64,000 nucleotides of DNA. Source: Hymenobacter busanensis (GTDB lineage: Bacteria; Bacteroidota; Bacteroidia; Cytophagales; Hymenobacteraceae). Of this stretch, positions 58,520-64,000 are shown one piece after another. Numbering within the stretch: the stretch's first letter is position 1; each line of letters opens with the position of its first letter. Made by a program: the position numbers and the translations under genes. Location: the NCBI RefSeq assembly GCF_008727865.1, contig NZ_VTWU01000005.1, positions 62,001 through 126,000 on the forward strand, given 5' to 3'. The notes beneath the pieces were generated by a model. That model ran no database searches. It was given only the letters and a program-made list of their open reading frames with translations, and was not told the DNA's origin.

Positions 58520-61222
58520 TTACTTGATGTCGACCAACAGGCCTACGTAGGCCAGACGGCCAATCTGCGGGCCGCCATAGATCTGCACGTTGTTGTTGTC
58601 GAGCACGTTGGAGGCACCGGCTTGTACCGTGGTTGCCAGCTTGGTGAGTGTGTAGCCCACAAACAAGTCGAGGGAGCTGTAGTCATCCAGTTGCCCCACG
58701 GCAAATGGGGTTTCGTAGAGGTGGCCCTGGGCCCAGCGGTAGTTAGCCGAGTAGCTCAGGTTGCCGGTGGTGCCGTTGGCGCCCACGTTGTACTTGTGCT
58801 TGGGCGTGTTGAAGAAGGTCTGAAAACCGGCGTCCTTTATGTTGGACCGGTCGAGCACGTTCAGGCTGTAGTTGCCGGTTAGGGTCAGCGGTTTCGCAAT
58901 GTTGTAGCTCAGGCCCAGGGCCGTACCCTGGGTGCGTACTTCCTGCTGCTGGTTGTACCACACCTGCAGCACCCGCGTGGGCAGTGCCTTGTTTTGGTAC
59001 AGCGGGCCGGCGGCCTGCAGTTGCGCATCCGATGGACGCGAACCGTCGGTGTTGCCGATGAAGCGGCGGGCCCCAATGAAGTCGTTGTAGTAGCTGCGGA
59101 AGTAGTTCACGTCCACGTACAGCTTGTTGGCCAGATTGCCGCGGTAGCCCACTTCGTAGGTGTTCACGCGTTCCAGGTCCAGCGGCGCCAGGTCAATGGC
59201 GGCCGAAGGCGAGGTGCTGGTCGGCAGGGTGTAGCCCTGGAAGCCGTTGCCCACGTTGCCCAGCAACAGCACCTGGCCCACATCGAGGCGAACGTACTGG
59301 TCGAGTTGGGTGGGGGAGCGGAAGGCGCGGCCGAAGCTGGCCCGGAAGCTGTGCTGCTTGTTGTCGCCGGCCGAGTATACCACTGACGCGCGGGGCGACA
59401 CGGCCGGGTCGAAGTTCTTAAACTCGTCGATGCGGGCGGCCAGGGCCAGCTTCAGGCGGTCGTCCAGCATCTGGTGCGTCAGCTGGCCGTAGGCGCCCAG
59501 CTCGTGGTTCTGAATCCGCTCGTTGTCGTCGGAGAAAAACTGCCCGTTGGAGCCCAACCGGAACTTGCGGTAGGCCCCACCCACAATAAGGTCCGACTTC
59601 TCGCCGAGGCGGAAGTTGTACTGCGCGTTGCCTTCGTTCAGCAACGAGCTGGGGTTCAGGCGGGCGCCCAAACCCGGCCGGGTGTCGTTGATGATGCTCG
59701 TGCGCAGGTCCCCAAACCGGGCGCTGGCGGGGTCAAGCTGCGTAGCGTCGGCGGCTTGTTTGGCCGTTACGAGAGCCTGCTCCGGCGTTTGGCCAAACCC
59801 ACCTGCCGATATCGGCGCGCGGGCTTTCTTGTAGGTGCCGTTGTAGGTGGCAAAGTACTGAGTGGCGTAGGTCGTGGTAGTGCCTTCGGCTACCGGCGAG
59901 TTTTGGATGAAGCCGCCCAGAAAGCCCAGGTCGTAGGAGTCGTTGCCGAAGTCTTGGGTAGAGGAGCCGCGCAAAAACCACCGTTCGCCTTTCAACTCGC
60001 CGCGGTACTGGTTGGTGCCGAAGTCGCGCAGGCGGTAGCGGCTGGAGCTTTGGTAGCTGCCCGTGCCCCGGTTGATGCTGGCCGCCACGGTGGCCTTGAT
60101 TTTATCCGTCAGCAGGTACGAAATGGTGGGTACCACTTTAAAAGCCTGCGCCTTGTCGTCGTTGCCAACCAGGGTTTTCTCGGTGAAACCCGGCATGAAC
60201 ACCGTTTTGTCGACCAACTCGCCGCTAACGCCGCCGGGGAACGGTTGGTTGGCCTTGAAGGTGTTAGCCACGTCGCCGTAGCGGTTCACGGCGTCGTAGC
60301 CCTGCACCGAGCCCACGGCGTTGTTGGTGGGTACCAGGCGCGTGCTGGTGGCGTCGTAGTTTTCCGGCAGCCAGTCGGTAGCCGTCAGGTAGCTGCCCGT
60401 AATCTTAAAGGCAAATTTGTTGCCCAGCTTCTGCGCGTAGCGGAACTGCCCGTCGAAGTACGACCGTTCGCCGCCGCGCACGCGGGCCGAGAAGCCCTCG
60501 GTCACGAACGGGTCCTTGGAGTTCAGCAGCACCACGCCGTTGAAGGCGTTGGCACCGTACAGGGCCGAGGCCGGGCCGTGAATCACTTCGATGGAAGCAA
60601 TGTCGAGTTCGGGAATGCCCGTGAGGTTGCCCGAGTTGATGTTCAGGCTCGGCGACTGGGTATCGAAGTAGTCGACCAGCTGAATCACGCGCTCCGACTT
60701 GGGCGAGTTGAAGCCGCGCGTGCTCAGGCTGCTCATCACCATGCTCGTCGAGTTCACGTCGATGCCCTTGAGCTGGTTGAGGCCGGCCAGTACATCGGGC
60801 GGCGGCGTGCGCATGATTTGCTGCGCGCCCACTTTCTCGATGGTTACCGGTGCTTCCTGCAAGGATTCTTCCACGCGGGAAGCGGCCACTACCACTTCGT
60901 TCAGTGTCACGGCTTCGTTGAGCGTCACCACAATGTCGGGGGTGGGCTTGCTCAGCTCCAGCTCCCGCGACTCGTAGCCCAGAAACGAAATGGAAATAAC
61001 CAGCGGACCGCGGCTAAAATCGGCCGGCAGCGTGAACTGCCCTTCGCGGTTGGTGCCGGTGCCAATGAGGGTGCCTTTGATGAAGACCGTAGCGCCGGGA
61101 ACAGGTTCGCCGGCTTCGTTGCGCACCACGCCTCCTATGCCAGCGGCCGATTGCTGCGCCCAGGCGGGCGTACTGCATGCCAATACACCCGCCAAAAGCG
61201 GGTAGAGTAAGGGTTTTTGCAT
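58520..61222 (-). CDS. TonB-dependent receptor with carboxypeptidase-like N-terminal domain
   Basis: 900 aa. Signal peptide to AWAQQ (about 23), then a CarboxypepD-regulatory-like domain (about 27-105: GIGGVVRNEAGEPVPGATVFIKGTLIGTGTNREGQFTL in outline). The plug (about 115-225) has IEKVGAQQIMRTPPPDVLAGLNQLKGIDV and VIHGPASALYGANAFNGVVLLNSK. A 22-strand barrel follows and ends LAYVGLLVDIK. No SusD partner follows, so it is not a SusCD pair. It is divergent from kmo (643 bp), which makes uptake of a tryptophan-related compound possible but unproven; siderophore or cobalamin receptors have the same domain order. Confidence 0.94.
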   Translation of the reverse strand: MQKPLLYPLLAGVLACSTPAWAQQSAAGIGGVVRNEAGEPVPGATVFIKGTLIGTGTNREGQFTLPADFSRGPLVISISFLGYESRELELSKPTPDIVVTLNEAVTLNEVVVAASRVEESLQEAPVTIEKVGAQQIMRTPPPDVLAGLNQLKGIDVNSTSMVMSSLSTRGFNSPKSERVIQLVDYFDTQSPSLNINSGNLTGIPELDIASIEVIHGPASALYGANAFNGVVLLNSKDPFVTEGFSARVRGGERSYFDGQFRYAQKLGNKFAFKITGSYLTATDWLPENYDATSTRLVPTNNAVGSVQGYDAVNRYGDVANTFKANQPFPGGVSGELVDKTVFMPGFTEKTLVGNDDKAQAFKVVPTISYLLTDKIKATVAASINRGTGSYQSSSRYRLRDFGTNQYRGELKGERWFLRGSSTQDFGNDSYDLGFLGGFIQNSPVAEGTTTTYATQYFATYNGTYKKARAPISAGGFGQTPEQALVTAKQAADATQLDPASARFGDLRTSIINDTRPGLGARLNPSSLLNEGNAQYNFRLGEKSDLIVGGAYRKFRLGSNGQFFSDDNERIQNHELGAYGQLTHQMLDDRLKLALAARIDEFKNFDPAVSPRASVVYSAGDNKQHSFRASFGRAFRSPTQLDQYVRLDVGQVLLLGNVGNGFQGYTLPTSTSPSAAIDLAPLDLERVNTYEVGYRGNLANKLYVDVNYFRSYYNDFIGARRFIGNTDGSRPSDAQLQAAGPLYQNKALPTRVLQVWYNQQQEVRTQGTALGLSYNIAKPLTLTGNYSLNVLDRSNIKDAGFQTFFNTPKHKYNVGANGTTGNLSYSANYRWAQGHLYETPFAVGQLDDYSSLDLFVGYTLTKLATTVQAGASNVLDNNNVQIYGGPQIGRLAYVGLLVDIK

Positions 61223-61865
61223 GGGGGAAATAAAAAGGTGTGGGGGAAGTAAAAGCGCTGATGCTTAATAGCAATGGACCTGCAAGATGCGAATTTATGC
61301 TGCTTGCGTAACAAATTATCCGTTACTTTATTTAAAAGATGCAATTTAAACCGGCATATGTTAAGATATTGGTAATTAGTGAGCTAGCCCGGCAAGCACA
61401 GGGTGGCTGTATAAAATTCGGGTTTGCTGAATCAGTAACGGATGCCCGGTGCCCCAAACAAGTACGGGCAGTCGATTTCGCCCACGGCATAGTTGCCGAT
61501 GTACATGTGTTCCTTGCCTGATGCCACCGGCTCCTGACGATGGTGCGGCAAAGGCAGCGCCCGCACTGGCAACCGTTTCTTCTGGTGCAGTGGACAAGCT
61601 AAAAATGCGGGATGCGAGCAACGACACATAAAAAGCACAGGTAACGGATTGAGCCTCAGTAAAAGCAAAACGTTTAGCATGTATTCGCGTGGTGCTATTA
61701 TTTATTGCTTTGGTTCAAAAATACGCGTGACAATTGCGCAGGATTGTATTTTTAGACCAACCAATAGTGCTCCTCGCCAAACAAGTCCATTGAAGCGTTG
61801 AGCGCACACGCGCAAAGGCACTACCTTAGTCGTCTACTACTCGTTTTTAGTTTGGCCGTTTCTCT
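61223..61865. other. 643-bp AT-rich divergent spacer between the TonB-dependent receptor and kmo
   Basis: Markedly more AT-rich than the flanks, especially 61240-61420 and 61640-61800. I see no gene with family features: open frames of 60-86 codons occur on both strands but have no signal, domain or recognisable similarity. Near the right end, TACCTTAG (61822-61829) precedes kmo. The spacer must hold both promoters; no obvious operator palindrome, riboswitch or repeat-family element was found. Confidence 0.7.
61822..61829 (+). promoter_or_regulatory. Weak -7-like element (TACCTTAG) upstream of kmo
   Basis: TACCTTAG differs from TAnnTTTG at one base and lies 36 nt before the kmo ATG. Confidence 0.3.
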
Positions 61866-63254
61866 ATGTCGTTTCCCCCCCGTGCTGCCGCCGAACCCCT
61901 AACCGTGATGGGTGCCGGTTTGGTGGGCTCATTGCTTTCCTTGTACCTGGCCCGCCGCGGCCACACCGTAAACGTATTTGAGCGCCGACCTGACCCGCGC
62001 CGCGCCGGCGCCGACGTGGGCCGTTCCATCAACCTAGCGTTGTCGGACCGGGGCTGGCGGGCCCTCGAAGGCGTGGGCGTGGCCGAAGCCGTGCGCGAAG
62101 TAGCCATTCCCATGTACCGCCGCGTGATGCACGACGTCAAAGGGCAGCTCACGCACCAGCCCTACGGCCTGCCCGGTCAAGCCATCTATTCGGTGTCGCG
62201 GGGCGGGCTGAACCGCCGCTTGCTGGAGTTGGCCGAAGCCGAGCCCGGCGTAACGCTGCAGTTTCAGCAGCAATGCCTCGACGTGAACCTGCGCCAGCGC
62301 GAGCTGCACCTGCGCGATGCGGAAACCGGTGCCGAGCAGCACGTGGCCTTCCGCCGCCTGTTTGGTACCGACGGCGCTTTTTCGGCCGTGCGCGGCGCGC
62401 TGCAGAAGACCGACCGTTTCAACTACTCGCAGTCGTACCTGGAGTACGCCTACAAAGAGCTGACTATTGCGCCGGCTGCCGATGGCGGCTGGGTGCTGGA
62501 AAAGAACGCGCTGCACATCTGGCCGCGCGGGCGCTACATGATGATTGCGCTGCCCAACCTCGACGGCTCGTTCACCTGCACCCTGTTTTTCCCCTTCGAA
62601 GGCGAAGAGTCGTTTGCCGCGCTGCCGACGCCGGCCGACGTGGAAGCCTTTTTCGGGCGGGTGTTTCCCGATGCCTTGCCGCTGATGCCCGAGCTGACCG
62701 AGGATTTCTTCCACAATCCCACCGCTTCGCTGGTCACGGTTAAGTGCTTTCCCTGGGCCTTCGGCGACGAGGCGCTGTTGCTCGGCGACGCCGCCCACGC
62801 CATCGTACCGTTCTATGGGCAGGGCATGAACGCCGGTTTCGAAGACTGCACGGTGCTCAACCAGCTGATGGACCAGCACGGCGACGACTGGGAAACCATT
62901 TTCGAGGCTTTTCAGGAGCAACGCAAGCCCAACGCCGACGCCATTGCCGAAATGGCGGTGTACAACTTCGTGGAAATGCGCGACCGGGTAGCCGACCCGC
63001 GTTTTTTGCTGCAGAAGCAGATTGAAAGCAAAATCACGGCTCAATACCCCGGCCAGTGGTTGTCGCTCTATTCGCAGGTCACGTTTTCGCACACGCCCTA
63101 CCACGCAGCTTGGACCAACGGCCAGCGGCAGGATGCCATTATGGCGCGCATCATGCCGCACATTCAGCGCCCCGAAGACTACGACCGGCCGGAAGTGCAG
63201 GACCTGCTGCAACAGGAAATGACGGCTAACCCGGCCGTTGCGGTGCCTGCATAA
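61866..63254 (+). CDS. kmo: Kynurenine 3-monooxygenase
   Basis: 462 aa FAD-dependent aromatic hydroxylase that turns kynurenine into 3-hydroxykynurenine with NADPH and O2. FAD motif GAGLVG (16-21), VGRSINLALSDRGW, PMYRRVMHDVKGQL, YSVSRGGLNRRLLELAE, FGTDGAFSAVRGAL, LLLGDAAHAIVPFYGQGMNAGFEDC and the C-terminal helical region, all in KMO order. The C-terminal membrane helix of eukaryotic KMO is absent, as usual in bacteria. It supplies kynureninase (4.8 kb upstream). Divergent from the TonB-dependent receptor, convergent with a PAP2-like gene. Confidence 0.98.
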   Translation: MSFPPRAAAEPLTVMGAGLVGSLLSLYLARRGHTVNVFERRPDPRRAGADVGRSINLALSDRGWRALEGVGVAEAVREVAIPMYRRVMHDVKGQLTHQPYGLPGQAIYSVSRGGLNRRLLELAEAEPGVTLQFQQQCLDVNLRQRELHLRDAETGAEQHVAFRRLFGTDGAFSAVRGALQKTDRFNYSQSYLEYAYKELTIAPAADGGWVLEKNALHIWPRGRYMMIALPNLDGSFTCTLFFPFEGEESFAALPTPADVEAFFGRVFPDALPLMPELTEDFFHNPTASLVTVKCFPWAFGDEALLLGDAAHAIVPFYGQGMNAGFEDCTVLNQLMDQHGDDWETIFEAFQEQRKPNADAIAEMAVYNFVEMRDRVADPRFLLQKQIESKITAQYPGQWLSLYSQVTFSHTPYHAAWTNGQRQDAIMARIMPHIQRPEDYDRPEVQDLLQQEMTANPAVAVPA

Positions 63255-63345
63255 CCCAACTTGTTCTGGTCAGCCCAAGCGTCCGGTCAGCTCCCAAAGC
63301 GGCCGGACATTTGGCGTTCTGGCGGTGCCGGTTTCCCCATCCGCG

Positions 63346-63978
63346 CTAGAGCAGCCCCCCGCTAGCCAGTGCCACGGCGCAGCCTGCCAGCAAGCCTGCC
63401 ACCACTTGTGCCGGCGTATGGGCCCGCAAATACAATCGCGCCCAGGCCACGGCAATGGCTAGCGTCGCCGTGGCAAACAGCCAATAGATAGTGGCAGAAT
63501 TCCCAAGGGCCGGCCGCAGCTGCAGCCACAGTAACATTCCCACCGCACCGCCCATGCCCACTCCGTGGGCGCTTATCTTCCACCACAGCGTGACCAGTAG
63601 CGTGAGCAGCAGGGCCGCGGTAATGCCGCCCAGCGCCTGCACCAGCACCGGGGCATACAACGCCGGATGCCACCGCACCAAGAGCGTAGCGGCCAAGAAA
63701 CCCAACCCCGCCAGTGCCAGCGGCAAGGGGCGCTGGCGTCTTTCGTACAGTTCAACCGAGCTGATTCGGCCGGCGCGCAACAACAGCCACGTGCCTAGAG
63801 CGGGTAGGCCAAATGTGAGCAGAGCCACCACACTCAGCACCCACGGCCGCGCTGCAGAAGCCAGCGGCACCACCGCTGGGGAAAGGCCGAAGAGCAGCAC
63901 GGCAATCAAATAAGCAGGAACCAGCAGCGGGTGCAGCACCACCGAAAGCCCACGTGCCAGCCACCGGAATTGGGACAT
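63346..63978 (-). CDS. PAP2-superfamily-like integral membrane protein
   Basis: 210 aa with about six predicted membrane segments. Two motifs resemble the C-terminal phosphatase motifs of PAP2 enzymes: KISAHGVGMGGAVG (SAH...G) and ARLYLRAHTPAQVVAGLLAGC (R-x5-HTPxQVVAG). The N-terminal KxxxxxxRP motif appears only in altered form (ERRQRPLPLAL). Many Bacteroidota have this short PAP2-like protein, perhaps an undecaprenyl-PP or lipid phosphatase; activity is not certain. ATG 63978 is chosen over a TTG at 63984. Convergent with kmo; 22 bp remain to the window edge. Confidence 0.75.
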   Translation of the reverse strand: MSQFRWLARGLSVVLHPLLVPAYLIAVLLFGLSPAVVPLASAARPWVLSVVALLTFGLPALGTWLLLRAGRISSVELYERRQRPLPLALAGLGFLAATLLVRWHPALYAPVLVQALGGITAALLLTLLVTLWWKISAHGVGMGGAVGMLLWLQLRPALGNSATIYWLFATATLAIAVAWARLYLRAHTPAQVVAGLLAGCAVALASGGLL

Positions 63979-64000
63979 AAACAAGGAAGAGTCTTCCCAA

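Noticed and set aside
61376-61680. Short frames of 60-83 codons in the AT-rich spacer before kmo
   Set aside because: No recognisable domain or signal and no promoter-like element at the right distance; not reported as genes.
63270-63345. Terminator hairpin between kmo and the PAP2-like gene
   Set aside because: Only a weak GTCCGG...CCGGAC pairing with a 16-nt loop; not strong enough to call.

Overview
The window reads as one chromosomal stretch of a high-GC member of the Bacteroidota, most likely a Hymenobacter-like cytophagalean. Two tandem proteins end in type IX secretion sorting domains. There is a carboxypeptidase-like/TonB-dependent receptor, a FadL-type porin and OmpA/PD40 proteins. 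Sequences of the Bacteroidota -7 type (TAnnTTTG, TAnnTTCG) precede many genes, and Shine-Dalgarno sites are inconspicuous. I saw no rRNA, tRNA, CRISPR array, prophage or intact transposase. Taxon assignment is inference from these traits.

Layout. 1-3800: an ATP-grasp YgiC-like gene (cut by the left edge) with a YgiB-like lipoprotein, free-methionine-R-sulfoxide reductase, ribD and prmC. 3881-10141: a nucleotide-sugar operon (WbpD-like acetyltransferase, UDP-HexNAc dehydrogenase, galE, rfbB, WbpP-like epimerase, rfbA). Four successive junctions in it carry imperfect inverted repeats. 10215-14948: a chromate transporter, a large composite palindrome, a 2OG-Fe(II) oxygenase, a lipoprotein of unknown function, and a convergent intergenic region that holds several hairpins and an exact 42-bp-period array of GCAACnnGTTGC palindromes. 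15097-35948: mostly cell-envelope genes (T9SS cargo pair, beta-barrel, OmpA/PD40 protein, FloA/NfeD, FadL-like porin, DPP4 peptidase, lipoproteins), with a Crp regulator, a DinB protein and proS among them.

36011-63254 interleaves two themes. The first is a kynurenine pathway: kmo (61866), kynU (55797), 3-hydroxyanthranilate dioxygenase (51301), ACMS decarboxylase (54656) and a 2-aminomuconate-semialdehyde-dehydrogenase-like ALDH (37356). Together these would carry kynurenine to 2-aminomuconate. Tryptophan 2,3-dioxygenase, kynurenine formamidase and 2-aminomuconate deaminase are not in the window. The second is a large set of multi-spanning GT-C-like or DUF2079-like membrane proteins, a GT2 glycosyltransferase, a methyltransferase and two small paralogous lipoproteins, which look like a surface-glycan assembly set. 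Two of the GT-C-like genes sit between the dioxygenase and the decarboxylase in one apparent transcription unit.

The most unusual DNA-level material is the intergenic repeats: a four-copy family of inverted repeats built on ATGGCTAAATGGCT-like arms, placed between co-directional genes; one element of similar architecture but different sequence; a 281-bp nested palindrome; and the 42-bp palindrome array.
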